Virus record (IMG/VR): IMGVR_UViG_3300031754_000004
Span: 1-63,474 of that record
From: a virus
Reading direction: 5' to 3' (one strand)
DNA: 63,474 nucleotides
Below are positions 11,152-19,858 of this stretch, one piece after another. The notes below the pieces were generated by a model that saw only the letters and a program-made list of their open reading frames with translations, was not told the origin of the DNA and searched no databases. Position 1 is the first letter of the stretch. Each line of letters begins with the position of its first letter. The position numbers and the translations under genes were made by a program.

Positions 11152-12552
11152 TTATTCCTCACGCTGCGCCACAACTTGCTTGGCTAGAGCGTCCAATGAT
11201 TCGTCCGCGGAAGTATTCAGGTCAGCCTTTTTGAGCGGGGCCGGTGGGATTATTGCATCGCCACGATTGCGCGGGATTTGCGCGCGCTTGATGGCATCCA
11301 GTTCGGACTTCAATTTGTCCCGTTCCTTCGTAATCGTGTCGAGCGTTTTGTCCGCCTTCAATGTGGCGATTTGCTGTTCGAGAGCGTTCGCCTTCGCGCG
11401 CCATTTATAGGCCAGCACCGTTCCAACTGCCAACTCCGCGTATCGTTCCGGGGAACGTGAATCCAGATATGAATTGAGTTTATTCATCGCCTGCTGGGCT
11501 TCGGCGTTATGGGCGTCAAGAGCCGCCTTCTCCTCAGCCGTCGCCGCCGCCGGAACCTCTTTTAGAGCCATCCAATCAAAAGACTTGGTGAACTCCAAAG
11601 CCGCGGCCTTGACGGACTGCTGTTCGCGCGCCAACCGCTGTTTGGTGTATTCCGTGGCGTTGCTCGTGGCCTTGGTTATCGCTTTTTCTTTATCAAGACG
11701 AGCCCGTTCATTGTCCACCAAAGTCGCTTCAATGAAGCGCCGGGCCTGTACTGGAAGTTTGTCGAGAATAGGAGCCCAGTCCACATTATCCACACCAATC
11801 TCTTTGATTTTCTCCACCGCATCGGCGGCGACGCCGGTATCAGCCAGCTTTTTGAAAATCATTTCCACATTGGTCTGAATGGCCGAGTCGAATTTCTGAA
11901 ATTCCGGGTCAGCCTTCACATCAAGCGCCGCGTGTTCCTCTCGAAGTGTTTTGAGTTCGGCCAAAATCTCCGGCGGAACTACACCCGAAGTTTTCTTGGC
12001 CTCCTCTAGCTGCGAGGTCAATTCCGTGATTTTGTTTTGCGATTCAGTAAGGGCGCGCGCAACCTCCGCGACCTTATCACGAGCCGCCTGCTTGAGATTA
12101 TCAAAAGCCTCGGCAGATTTCGACTTGGCGTTCGGCGGTAGTTGATGCGCCAAAAACGGGTCAGCCGTTTCAGCAGCTTTCCGGTCAGATTCAGCTTGCG
12201 CCGCCTCCGCGGCTTTTCGGTCGGCTTCAGCTTGCGCCACGGCCTCAGCGGCCTTGCGGTCGGCTTCAGCTTGAGCCGCAGCTTTGGTCGCTTCATCCTC
12301 CACGGGAGGAGCCGCAGCCGCGCCCGAAGCACCAGCTTCCGGGCCTTTAGCTGCCGCAGCCGCTTTGGCGCGCGCCGCCTCAGCCGCCGCAGCCGCATCA
12401 TCCAATATCGGTGCGCCGCCTTTGGCGTCCGACACAGATTTTGCGAGCGCGTCCAGTGAAGCGCCGGCGTCGTTGTCAGTAAAAGATTTCAACGCAACAT
12501 CATCGCTTTTCGCGTGAGCCGCATCCGGGGTCAGGTCAGGTAGGTCAGCCAT
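11152..12552 (-). CDS. Prohead scaffolding-like protein
   Basis: This 466-residue, highly charged, Ala/Lys/Glu-rich protein is mostly helical. Tandem AEADRKAAEA repeats lie near residues 90-130 and a long coiled coil runs from about residue 160 to the end. It sits directly upstream of the capsid gene and downstream of the portal, the standard scaffold position. It carries the LDALA motif twice, at the start (ASLDALAKSVSDAK) and at the C-terminus (ESLDALAKQVV). A C-terminal helix that binds capsid subunits is typical of scaffolds. Confidence 0.7.
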   Translation of the reverse strand: MADLPDLTPDAAHAKSDDVALKSFTDNDAGASLDALAKSVSDAKGGAPILDDAAAAAEAARAKAAAAAKGPEAGASGAAAAPPVEDEATKAAAQAEADRKAAEAVAQAEADRKAAEAAQAESDRKAAETADPFLAHQLPPNAKSKSAEAFDNLKQAARDKVAEVARALTESQNKITELTSQLEEAKKTSGVVPPEILAELKTLREEHAALDVKADPEFQKFDSAIQTNVEMIFKKLADTGVAADAVEKIKEIGVDNVDWAPILDKLPVQARRFIEATLVDNERARLDKEKAITKATSNATEYTKQRLAREQQSVKAAALEFTKSFDWMALKEVPAAATAEEKAALDAHNAEAQQAMNKLNSYLDSRSPERYAELAVGTVLAYKWRAKANALEQQIATLKADKTLDTITKERDKLKSELDAIKRAQIPRNRGDAIIPPAPLKKADLNTSADESLDALAKQVVAQREE

Positions 12553-12553
12553 A

Positions 12554-12919
12554 CTATACTTTCTTTATGGGAGCAATCTTCGGCGGTGCAGGTTTCGGGC
12601 CCGGTGCCGGAGCTTCCTCCCGTTTTGGTGGTTCGGCCCACGCCGAGTCGTCATCGAGCGAGGGATACATGGTTGGTTGGGTGCCGTCCTCAGTCGGAGG
12701 AACAGTCAACGACAAAATGTTACTAACAGCTTCCTCGTAACCGGAGACATACCGGCCTTGAAGGGCCATCGCCTCTACAGTTGGAGTCGGTAAATTCAAA
12801 CTGGGCCGCATATAATCCAAATGAAGGAGAAAAAGTCGTCCAGTCTTGCTGCTGAGAAATTGTTTCAGCAAAGCGGCGGCGTCAGAATTCCATTTAGAGG
12901 GCTCGGAAACAGTGCTCAC
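12554..12919 (-). CDS. Small protein between portal and scaffold
   Basis: This 121-residue protein has a helical N-terminal domain (WNSDAAALLKQFLSSKTGRL) and a Pro-rich C-terminal tail (APAPGPKPAPPK). It starts with a GTG that shares one base with the portal stop (TAGTG). Small proteins in this place are common in podovirus genomes with a portal-scaffold-capsid order, but their role is unknown. Confidence 0.6.
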   Translation of the reverse strand: MSTVSEPSKWNSDAAALLKQFLSSKTGRLFLLHLDYMRPSLNLPTPTVEAMALQGRYVSGYEEAVSNILSLTVPPTEDGTQPTMYPSLDDDSAWAEPPKREEAPAPGPKPAPPKIAPIKKV

Positions 12920-15147
12920 TAGGGACTAGGGGGTTGCGTTCCGCCGGGCGGTGGAACAGGTGGTAGCGTGGAGGGTTGGAGGCCGAGTTTGGCCTCAACT
13001 TGACGTTTCACATCTTCAGGAAAATCTTTGTACGAAATTGCGATGGCCTCATGCACCGGAGTAAACGCAAGCGGAGCTTCCGGAGTCGGAGTGGATTCCT
13101 CCGGTTGCTGGTCAACACCGAGAGCCTGCCCTTGGTCGGCGGCTCCGGGCTGATTTCCGGCTGACCGATGCAGTTTGAACAAGGTAGAGGCCACTTTTGT
13201 CAGAAAAATTCGGAAAGGTTGCAGTTGGGCCTTCATTCCAGCCGCTTCGCCGGCTTTCAGATGGTCGGAACCGTGCGCGGCCATGATTTCCATGTATTGC
13301 CACACCGCTTGATTGCCTTTTGCCATCGGAATCAGCTTGGTTATGGCCTGTTGCACAACTTCAAGATGAATAAGGTGATTATCCCGTGGAGAAACCGGAA
13401 TAGGAACACCATTTTTCATGGCATCATTCTCCATTAACTGCGCGCGCTCATTTTCCGCCGTCTCCGTCGGGTCATTTTGCGGCAAAAGCACTTGGTCGGC
13501 GAATTCCGCGCCGAGCAGAGCAGTCAATTTCGCTTTTTCCAGCGCAAGTTGATTGTAGAGGGGGTTGCCCCGGCCCTCTTGGGCGACTGCGGCGATGATT
13601 TGACGCTCTTGGTCGGTGAAATCCTTGACCGTATGAACCGCCGGCTGTTTGGAGAGATACTCAATTTCCTCATCGCTCAAAAATTTCTTCAGCCGGTCTT
13701 GCAATTCCTTCGCATCCTTGTCAACTGTTTCCGGGTCGCAAAGCCGGCGCTGAATCGTGGACATGAACCGGGCAAATTGGAGGATAAACCGTTCCATAAC
13801 GGTGTCCTGTTTCTCCTGTTCGCGCGCAGCCTGAAGATTAACCTCCTCCTTATTGATTCGTTCCCGGTCGGGAAGCGTGTTCGGCGAGGTATTCCCACCA
13901 ATTTCATTCAGGAGATTGGTCAAAAACTTGTCCAACTCCATGAACGCTTCCATGTTGGTATCAAGTTTATTTTCCTTGTAGGTAAAAGCGTTCCCAATCA
14001 GGATAGCATTGCCGAAAACCGACATCCGAAAGCGCTTCAGTTCCTTTTCATCGCACTGAAGAATCATTTTCCCGCTGAGTTGAAGCCGGTCAACTGCCTC
14101 ATTCCGGGAACGGTCGAGCACTTGGGCGATATTGTAAAGTTCCCGGCCAATTCCTTTGGAGCCGTGGATACGTCCGTTACCGTGCTGGAAGGAGAAAAAG
14201 GCTGCGGCATCGTCCATGCGCTCAAATTGCTTGTTCGCCCAAAAGAGTTGCTTGCCGGAACGGTCGTCGAACGCAACGTGGGTTACGAAGCCATCCACTT
14301 CGGTAACAAAAACATGCCAAACAATGACGGCTTTTGCGCCGGTGAACGAGGATAGGATGGCGGATTCACGCACGAGGTCGGCATATACCCGGCTGTAATC
14401 CGTTTGGTAAGACCGGCGGTCATCCGGGATGGCGTTATTGATGGCCTCGACTACATTGGGGACAGTCCAGCCGGCCACATCGGCGGCGTTGAAATCCCGA
14501 ACCATGTCAAACAATGTATGAACGGGATAACTGTCGCGGATGCACACCACGACCGCTGACCGGCTGTGATGTTTCGTTCCCTGCGGGACAAGGAACGAAT
14601 CTTGGTCGTAGTAGCGCGGGAACCAAGAATAAGAGTCCAGCCAAGCAGCGCAAACATACCCGAACAGGGTATTTTCTTGTGCGATGTCATTAACTAGCTC
14701 ATCCCATTTTTCGTGAGCGCGGCAGGTTTCACTAATTTCACGTTGAAACTTTTCGGATTTCTCCGCTGCGTTATCAAATTTGTCCGGTAAAGTAGCCGAG
14801 GTAAGATACTTCATTCCGCGTATAGCAGACGTAAAACGCGGAACCACTTTATCAATTAAAATAGTAAGAGGTTTGGTAGTAAAGTTGGTTCGCCACGATA
14901 ATCCATCAGCCTTCAGTTGGTGCGGGTTGTAGGGTCGCTCGGCATTGTACCGTTCGAGAATACGGGAGTTCTTTTTCTCTCGTTCCCGATTTTCCGCTTG
15001 TAAAGACCTAACAAGTTGTAGAGCCTGACCAATATCAGTAATCGCGGGGACATGCTGCTGCATGTCGTTATTCAACGCCGGAGAATTTGGCGCGTCACCC
15101 AAGGGTGAGACGACATTACTTTGCAAGCCCTGATAAGTAGTGGACAT
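12919..15147 (-). CDS. Portal protein
   Basis: This 742-residue protein is in the size range of large podovirus portals. It has a helical N-terminus (REREKKNSRILERYNAERPY), a mixed alpha/beta body and long helices with Asp/Gln-rich stretches near residues 440-600. It ends in a Pro-rich tail (LPPVPPPGGTQPPSP). It lies in the order terminase, portal, small protein, scaffold, capsid. The portal forms the dodecameric DNA channel and docks the terminase. The call is by size, composition and gene order. Confidence 0.7.
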   Translation of the reverse strand: MSTTYQGLQSNVVSPLGDAPNSPALNNDMQQHVPAITDIGQALQLVRSLQAENREREKKNSRILERYNAERPYNPHQLKADGLSWRTNFTTKPLTILIDKVVPRFTSAIRGMKYLTSATLPDKFDNAAEKSEKFQREISETCRAHEKWDELVNDIAQENTLFGYVCAAWLDSYSWFPRYYDQDSFLVPQGTKHHSRSAVVVCIRDSYPVHTLFDMVRDFNAADVAGWTVPNVVEAINNAIPDDRRSYQTDYSRVYADLVRESAILSSFTGAKAVIVWHVFVTEVDGFVTHVAFDDRSGKQLFWANKQFERMDDAAAFFSFQHGNGRIHGSKGIGRELYNIAQVLDRSRNEAVDRLQLSGKMILQCDEKELKRFRMSVFGNAILIGNAFTYKENKLDTNMEAFMELDKFLTNLLNEIGGNTSPNTLPDRERINKEEVNLQAAREQEKQDTVMERFILQFARFMSTIQRRLCDPETVDKDAKELQDRLKKFLSDEEIEYLSKQPAVHTVKDFTDQERQIIAAVAQEGRGNPLYNQLALEKAKLTALLGAEFADQVLLPQNDPTETAENERAQLMENDAMKNGVPIPVSPRDNHLIHLEVVQQAITKLIPMAKGNQAVWQYMEIMAAHGSDHLKAGEAAGMKAQLQPFRIFLTKVASTLFKLHRSAGNQPGAADQGQALGVDQQPEESTPTPEAPLAFTPVHEAIAISYKDFPEDVKRQVEAKLGLQPSTLPPVPPPGGTQPPSP

Positions 15148-15608
15148 TATGATTGATTCCCGCGTTTACAAACCTCGACAAAATCAAAATCAGGCTTATC
15201 CGATTCCAGAAAGGGAACGCCTTGAACATAGTCTTGGGCCCGGTCTAACAAGTGGGCAGAGTCTTTGAAATGGCCTAGACCAGTATTACAATTATCACAA
15301 AGTAAACCCCGAATCGCCATTGTCGTATGGTCGTGGTCAACAAATAAACGACCTCCACGAGATTCTGATTCCAAACACCGACAAAGGGAACATCGCCCTA
15401 CTTGTTGAAGTAGAAGCCGACTATAGTCCATTTCAAAAAAAATTAAACCCAATTCTCTCCATTGTGCTTCTCGACAGCGAATACGTTCACGCTCCAAATT
15501 GCCCGGCTTGGCAAGTCGTTTTACGCGATAAGCCGCAATCTTTTCAGGATGGGCTCGTCTCCAAGCCTCGATTACGGCTTTATTTTTCTCAGGGTCAGCG
15601 TAGGGCAT
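15147..15608 (-). CDS. Recombination endonuclease VII-like protein
   Basis: This 153-residue protein has a basic helical N-terminus and a zinc/His-Me nuclease module: CSLCRC, then LFVDHDHTTMAIRGLLCDNC and NTGLGHFKD, near residues 72-120. The CxxC pairs and the DHDH...RGLLC core match the endonuclease VII family (T4 gp49 type), which cuts branched DNA during packaging. A homing role is the alternative, because it lies just upstream of the portal gene and is coupled to it as TAATG. Confidence 0.85.
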   Translation of the reverse strand: MPYADPEKNKAVIEAWRRAHPEKIAAYRVKRLAKPGNLERERIRCREAQWRELGLIFFEMDYSRLLLQQVGRCSLCRCLESESRGGRLFVDHDHTTMAIRGLLCDNCNTGLGHFKDSAHLLDRAQDYVQGVPFLESDKPDFDFVEVCKRGNQS

Positions 15609-15609
15609 A

Positions 15610-15855
15610 TCAAATTTTTACTTCAGGCCATAGACCGCGCGGGCACTTCTCAGTTGCCAGCCGAGCCTTGAGACTTACGATACAGGCACAAACCATGCAC
15701 CGCCCAGTCTCGGCATCAAAACACTTACCAGCGTTGGACGTACAAATCGCAGTACGTTCATACAAAACTTCCGGTCGGACAAAAACTCTTTTACGTCCGA
15801 TAATCGCCCCGGCCACTCGAATAGTAGCCTTAGCTACGTTCTCGGCGGCTCCCAT
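15610..15855 (-). CDS. Small Cys-rich zinc-ribbon-like phage protein
   Basis: This 81-residue protein has Cys-rich pairs in TAICTSNAGKC, then TGRCMVCACIV and EKCPRGLW. The order C-x(6)-C-x(8)-CxxCxC-x(12)-CP is that of a small conserved phage family that probably binds zinc. The function is unknown. It lies 2 nt from the endonuclease VII-like gene. Confidence 0.6.
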   Translation of the reverse strand: MGAAENVAKATIRVAGAIIGRKRVFVRPEVLYERTAICTSNAGKCFDAETGRCMVCACIVSLKARLATEKCPRGLWPEVKI

Positions 15856-15860
15856 AAAAT

Positions 15861-16049
15861 TCAGGGCCTCAAATGCGGATAATGCCGATAGACCGCATCA
15901 CGGACACGATGTTCCTCCGGCTTGCCAGAGGCGCGCGCCAGCGCATTTTTCGCGTGCGACAAATCGTGAATCGGATACGACCGGGTTTCGGGAATCGCAA
16001 AGTTGTGCCGGGCAATATGCTCGCGGCCTTTCGTGGTCAATTTTGCCAT
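15861..16049 (-). CDS. Small DUF6582-like phage protein
   Basis: The ATG at 16049 (MAKLTTKGREHIARHNF) is chosen, giving 62 residues. The pattern NFAIPETRSYPIHDLSHAKN followed by ALARASG matches a small conserved phage family of unknown role (LPxSxFxxPxxRxYPIxDxxHAxNAxAR). The upstream gene ends 1 nt before this start. Confidence 0.65.
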   Translation of the reverse strand: MAKLTTKGREHIARHNFAIPETRSYPIHDLSHAKNALARASGKPEEHRVRDAVYRHYPHLRP

Positions 16050-16050
16050 A

Positions 16051-16233
16051 TTACATGGGGCACAAAGGGAGACGCGCGGGGCCGACGCCAGTGGCAAGTT
16101 TCAATCCCTGCCGGCGCGCGTACCGCACACAATCCAACCATGTACCCGTCATCACTGTAGTATTGTCCAACACCCTCAGCACATACCCACTCGTGTAGAG
16201 CCGGGATTTGAAACAATACAAGGTCACATTCAT
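16051..16233 (-). CDS. Small hypothetical protein
   Basis: This 60-residue protein (MNVTLYCFKSRLYTSGYVL) is compact and mixed alpha/beta, with RYARRQGLKLATG near the end. It ends directly before the DUF6582-like gene. It is likely real because it fills the space between two coupled genes in frame. No function is recognised. Confidence 0.5.
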   Translation of the reverse strand: MNVTLYCFKSRLYTSGYVLRVLDNTTVMTGTWLDCVRYARRQGLKLATGVGPARLPLCPM

Positions 16234-16258
16234 ATTATGGCCGTTCAGGTCGCAAATA

Positions 16259-17026
16259 TCAACCGGGTGGGAAATAGGCCCGAAGGTGCGCCATCATTGG
16301 CTCATTTAGTCCTCCGGGGCCCGTGCTGAGAAGGCCGCAAGTTTGAAAACAGCGGTCAAGCTGCTTATCGTCCATCGGGGAATCAATCTTCAAATCCATC
16401 CGGCGCTCGCCTTTTAAGCCCAACCAATTACAATAAAGCGACCGAAAAAGTAATCCGTAAGTGGCCGCCCAGTCAAATAATTCATCGCCAACAACGACCT
16501 CTAGGGATAGTCTATCCAATAAAATTGGCGCATGGCATTCAAAATCCGTAACGGGGAGTCCTTTCGATTCAAGTGCCTGTTTTGTAGCGAGCAACGCTCG
16601 GACATACGGACTTTCAGCTTGCTCCTCCCTCCATTCAATGTGTTGCGGCAACGTCCCTTGCCGGTAATACGGAATTCCAGCAGCGGGATACTCCTGAAGG
16701 AAAAAGAAATCGTCATTCATCAAGACGAAGTTCGGAGCCGCGTTCTCCAACTTTACCGCGCGCTGCAATTTGGCCCGGACATTGTGCTGGCTGGTCTTGA
16801 ATTTATCCTCCATCGGGATACGCTCAAAATCCACGCACACATCCTCCGGGAATCGCGGAGCCTCACCAATGACGTAGATACGCCGGTATCCCTTGAGATG
16901 TTTCTTGACCGACCGGAGCGAGTACAGCATTTCCAAATCGAAGTCCTTGTCGTGGACTCGTCGGAACACATACACTACATCAGTCGGTTCACCTGTAGAT
17001 ACAACAACGGGGGTAACGCTTGACAT
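16259..17026 (-). CDS. Stealth-like sugar-phosphate transferase / glycosyltransferase
   Basis: This 255-residue protein has an N-terminal TDVVYVFRRVHDKD followed by SLRSVKKHLKGYRRIYVIGE. Near residue 95 comes KLENAAPNFVLMNDDFFFLQ. These match the order of conserved regions in Stealth-type hexose-1-phosphate transferases of capsule synthesis (DVVY..., LRS..., then FIxxNDDxFF). The paired acidic residues of NDD are the probable metal site. Its start lies within the end of the upstream glycosyltransferase gene (38-nt overlap). Transfer of a sugar or sugar phosphate to a virion or host glycan is inferred. Confidence 0.65.
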   Translation of the reverse strand: MSSVTPVVVSTGEPTDVVYVFRRVHDKDFDLEMLYSLRSVKKHLKGYRRIYVIGEAPRFPEDVCVDFERIPMEDKFKTSQHNVRAKLQRAVKLENAAPNFVLMNDDFFFLQEYPAAGIPYYRQGTLPQHIEWREEQAESPYVRALLATKQALESKGLPVTDFECHAPILLDRLSLEVVVGDELFDWAATYGLLFRSLYCNWLGLKGERRMDLKIDSPMDDKQLDRCFQTCGLLSTGPGGLNEPMMAHLRAYFPPG

Positions 17027-17852
17027 AATAATCCATTATTTCTGCGCGGACGTTTCCGAGCGGCTGACCAATTCGTTGCCGATAAGCGGCGACCACGCGG
17101 AGCAAATCGTTGAAACTGGTTCCAAAATGAGTGATGCCATCCCGGTCAACATACCGATACCCGCCCGGCGGACGTATGCCGGGATTTAGATACCACTGTT
17201 TCGCGGGATTCAAATACTCTGCCGGAGCCGCCGGTTGTGCCACTCTCTGTCCTTTCCAGTATTCAGCTACGCGACGATTGTGCGAAGGGTCATTCAAATG
17301 AGAGACATCCTGTTCCCCGGTGTCCAGCCGATAAAAATGCGTGACCATGATGCCCTCCATCAAACCGACTTTCACCCCGCCGGCCTTGAGGGTACGGCTC
17401 CACGCGCTATCTATCCCAAGAATTTTTCCATGCTGGCTGCCAGTAGTCGGGAACGGAAATTTCTTCCAGATTTTTTTCGAGAACGCGAAGAAAAAGCCGG
17501 CGAAGAATCCCCGAATAGGTGTGACGCGGTTCCGGTATGACCGGGCGCGCGCGTCGGCGATTTTCTTCAGGTTGACCAGATTCTTTTCCTCCCGGATACC
17601 GGGACTGTTTTGAATCTGTTGCTGACACCGGGCGCAGAGCCGGTTGGTCATTGCGGTGAAAACTTGATATTCCGGGTAGTCCCGGATGGCGTCTTGAAGT
17701 TGCGATTCTATGGATTGACTACAAAATACCATCGCATCAAAATCCATAAACACGGCCCAATCGTCATCTCCCGGTAAAAGTGCGGCGTGCTGATTATAGG
17801 CTTCACCCAATCCATCGGGACTATAAGGTGTGAAATAAAAAAATCTAGGCAT
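16989..17852 (-). CDS. Glycosyltransferase, GT-A type
   Basis: This 287-residue protein has a DxD-type motif in DDDWAVFMDFDAMVFCSQ near residue 35. A mid-region GFFAGFFFAFSKKIWKKFPF follows, then GKILGIDSAWSRTL and a His in GIMVTHFYRLD, the acceptor-side layout of many GT-A transferases. The last quarter is a separate linker plus PPGGYRYVDRDGITHFGTSF. It overlaps the HNH gene by 8 nt and the Stealth-like gene by 38 nt, so the two sugar enzymes are coexpressed. Confidence 0.7.
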   Translation of the reverse strand: MPRFFYFTPYSPDGLGEAYNQHAALLPGDDDWAVFMDFDAMVFCSQSIESQLQDAIRDYPEYQVFTAMTNRLCARCQQQIQNSPGIREEKNLVNLKKIADARARSYRNRVTPIRGFFAGFFFAFSKKIWKKFPFPTTGSQHGKILGIDSAWSRTLKAGGVKVGLMEGIMVTHFYRLDTGEQDVSHLNDPSHNRRVAEYWKGQRVAQPAAPAEYLNPAKQWYLNPGIRPPGGYRYVDRDGITHFGTSFNDLLRVVAAYRQRIGQPLGNVRAEIMDYYVKRYPRCCIYR

Positions 17853-18414
17853 TCAACCCCCGTCTTGAAATTTCAGCTAGTAATTCTTTATCCGAAAATT
17901 TCGATAACGATTGATTCTTTCTACGGTTAGCGGTCTGCTCTTGAGCGGTAGCCCAACGAACATTATCGGGCTCATACCCTTCAGCATTGTTAATTCGGTC
18001 TAAAGAATGGTCAGAAGAAGGGCGGGGGCCGATATGGGCAACGAAATCCTCAACTCCATAACGGGGCTGTTGCCATTGTAAACAAACTGCAATTCCCCGG
18101 TCATAATAATCGGAATGAGCTTCATGGTCGGGTTTGCACCTCTGAATTGCCGCTGCCAACGCCCGACCTTCAACAGTGCGGGAAAGACCGTGAAAACGGA
18201 AACTGTGTTTTGCTCTGCGCGCAGCATTACCTTGTTTGAAACACCCACAAGATTGAGTATTCCCACTTTTTAAGGAATGGGTCGCTGGCTTCGAGGAGCC
18301 CCCACAATCACATTGGCACAACCAACGGGCGCGTGAAGATTTATCATTCGAGAGACGTTGAATTACAACAAGTCTCCCAAATCGTCGGCCCGTAAGGTCG
18401 GCAAACTTTCCCAT
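17845..18414 (-). CDS. HNH-type homing endonuclease
   Basis: This 189-residue protein begins with the DNA-binding module DLTGRRFGRLVVIQRLSNDK, then WLCQCDCGG and SGNTQSCGCFK. The nuclease part has YYDRGIAVCLQW, SSDHSLDRINNAEGYEPDN and RWATAQEQTANRR. This order is that of widespread phage HNH homing nucleases. It sits between small late genes and the glycosyltransferase pair and overlaps the latter by 8 nt. Confidence 0.85.
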   Translation of the reverse strand: MGKFADLTGRRFGRLVVIQRLSNDKSSRARWLCQCDCGGSSKPATHSLKSGNTQSCGCFKQGNAARRAKHSFRFHGLSRTVEGRALAAAIQRCKPDHEAHSDYYDRGIAVCLQWQQPRYGVEDFVAHIGPRPSSDHSLDRINNAEGYEPDNVRWATAQEQTANRRKNQSLSKFSDKELLAEISRRGLNA

Positions 18415-18432
18415 AGGTAGCGCCTTATGGGA

Positions 18433-18660
18433 TTAGTTGCCGTTGCGAAAACTGATTTCCGAGGGAAGTTTTTCCGACTCGTTCGAGTGAAAGGTCGGAT
18501 TTTCAACTTCGCCAGTTTTGGTAAACCCGCGGTCGTCGCCGGTGCGCGGCATCTTTACCGCGGGGCCGGCATCGCAAGTGCAAACTTCCGGCTCAACACT
18601 GGTCGTGGCCGGGGTCAGAACGGGACTTTCGAGAATTACGTTTTGGTCGCCGAGTGCCAT
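18433..18660 (-). CDS. Small protein, tandem family member 1
   Basis: This 75-residue polar protein contains RTGDDRGFTKTGEVENPTF, nearly the same as RTGDERGFTKTDEV in the next gene upstream (18664-18879). It has a CTC pair and no membrane segment. The function is unknown. Confidence 0.5.
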   Translation of the reverse strand: MALGDQNVILESPVLTPATTSVEPEVCTCDAGPAVKMPRTGDDRGFTKTGEVENPTFHSNESEKLPSEISFRNGN

Positions 18661-18663
18661 AGA

Positions 18664-18879
18664 TTATGAGGTTTTGAACGGAGGCGCATCGCACACTTCG
18701 TCCGTTTTGGTGAATCCCCGTTCGTCGCCGGTTCGTTCCGGGGTGTACTCGGAATAGGAATGCGAGGAAAGCGCGTCGTGTCGCACGAGCGGTTTCAACG
18801 GAGCCGGCTGTTTGATGCCGTTGGAAGCCTGTTCCATTGGATTCACCAAGTCCGGAAGGTTTGTGGTTTGGTTTTGCAT
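18664..18879 (-). CDS. Small protein, tandem family member 2
   Basis: The start is taken at 18879 (MQNQTTNLPDLVNPMEQ), giving 71 residues. It shares LKPLVRHD plus YSEYTPERTGDERG with both flanking genes: LKPLVQHD and YSEFTAPKTG in the gene at 18884-19168, and RTGDxRGFTKTxEV in 18433-18660. This makes it the link between two sequence modules. It is polar and soluble, with no known function. Confidence 0.5.
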   Translation of the reverse strand: MQNQTTNLPDLVNPMEQASNGIKQPAPLKPLVRHDALSSHSYSEYTPERTGDERGFTKTDEVCDAPPFKTS

Positions 18880-18883
18880 AAGA

Positions 18884-19168
18884 TTATTGAAGGTCGCCCT
18901 TCCCAGTTTTGGGCGCGGTGAATTCGGAGTATTCACAATGGTCGCCCATGTCATGCTGCACGAGCGGCTTGAGCCCCGGCGACATTTTCACACCATTGGC
19001 ATCGGCTTCAAGCGGAGCAGCGTCCGGCACCGGGTAATCAGACCGACTTGCGGTACTGGGTTGCGTCTCCGCTTGATACGGAGACTTCTCCAAAACCGAA
19101 CCGCAATAACGGTCGGCCTCATTTGTGCTCGGCGTCCGGTCGCCCAAAGGTTTTTTTGTTTCGTCCAT
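18884..19168 (-). CDS. Small protein, tandem family member 3
   Basis: The start at 19168 (MDETKKPLGDRTPSTNEA) gives 94 residues. The C-terminal half carries NGVKMSPGLKPLVQHD and EYSEFTAPKTGKG, shared with the next gene. It is polar, lies 4 nt from the membrane protein gene upstream, and belongs to a run of three related short genes. Confidence 0.5.
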   Translation of the reverse strand: MDETKKPLGDRTPSTNEADRYCGSVLEKSPYQAETQPSTASRSDYPVPDAAPLEADANGVKMSPGLKPLVQHDMGDHCEYSEFTAPKTGKGDLQ

Positions 19169-19172
19169 AAAT

Positions 19173-19694
19173 TTACTTGGCGGGGGCGGGAGCAGGAACT
19201 TCGGCAACCTTGGTTACGGCAGCAACCACTATCGGAACTTTCTTGGAAAGGTGGGAAGTCAAAAACGATTCAAGCTTCAACGCTACTGGTTTCACCCGCG
19301 CCCAGTCCACGACAATCAAATACAAGGCAGCGCCGACAAGGACGATAGCCGTAATCAAAAGCCAATGATACGCAACGTAAATTCCGGCGACCGGCAAGAG
19401 GACGCCACCGATAAGAAACTTGATGCCGGAGACAAGGCACCCACGATAAATGGACAGGGCCCCAAGACCGACACAGGCGATACCGCCCAAAATACAAATT
19501 GTGGCGAACCAGTTGAAAGTGCTCTGAATTGCTTTGCTCGCAGTTGGTGCGCTGGTCGCATTGTGAACGGCTGTGGTAGCCGCCGAACCCGGCGAGGACG
19601 GCCCCGGCACGGAATCATACAAGGAAGGAAGATGAACGCAACCCGTCAGACAGAGCAGAGCGAGCGCAGCGAATAGGGAGACGAGGAATTTCAT
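19173..19694 (-). CDS. Lipoprotein with several membrane helices
   Basis: This 173-residue protein begins MKFLVSLFAALALLCLTGC, a lipoprotein signal with the lipobox LTGC at residues 16-19. Three hydrophobic segments follow at about residues 65-80, 90-105 and 110-128, then an Ala/Pro/Lys-rich tail. It may be a membrane protein for lysis or for protecting the infected cell; nothing identifies a precise role. Its ATG overlaps the stop of the small gene upstream (ATGA). Confidence 0.6.
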   Translation of the reverse strand: MKFLVSLFAALALLCLTGCVHLPSLYDSVPGPSSPGSAATTAVHNATSAPTASKAIQSTFNWFATICILGGIACVGLGALSIYRGCLVSGIKFLIGGVLLPVAGIYVAYHWLLITAIVLVGAALYLIVVDWARVKPVALKLESFLTSHLSKKVPIVVAAVTKVAEVPAPAPAK

Positions 19695-19852
19695 GGTTTA
19701 TAGGGGATGGTCGGTTTTACAGCGGGAGGCGGTTGGATACGAAGCGGCATTACCCTTGGTTGGGCCTTCGTTGCTCGTTTCGCTCTCTGTGACGCATCCC
19801 ATTGATTTCGAGCAGGCACCAGTTTATATTGCCCGGAAACCTGTTCATTCAC
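19691..19852 (-). CDS. Small basic protein with leaderless GTG start
   Basis: This 53-residue protein (MNEQVSGQYKLVPARNQW) is rich in Arg, Lys and Pro. The GTG at 19852 lies exactly 6 nt after a TTGACA-17-CATACT promoter, so the transcript would begin at the start codon. Its TGA overlaps the ATG of the lipoprotein gene. These two facts, rather than homology, support it as a gene. Confidence 0.55.
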   Translation of the reverse strand: MNEQVSGQYKLVPARNQWDASQRAKRATKAQPRVMPLRIQPPPAVKPTIPYKP

Positions 19853-19858
19853 GTCGGT

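Noticed and set aside
13477-14355. Plus-strand frame of 292 codons opposite the portal gene
   Set aside because: Antisense shadow in GC-rich coding DNA; no promoter or ribosome site and no neighbours on that strand.
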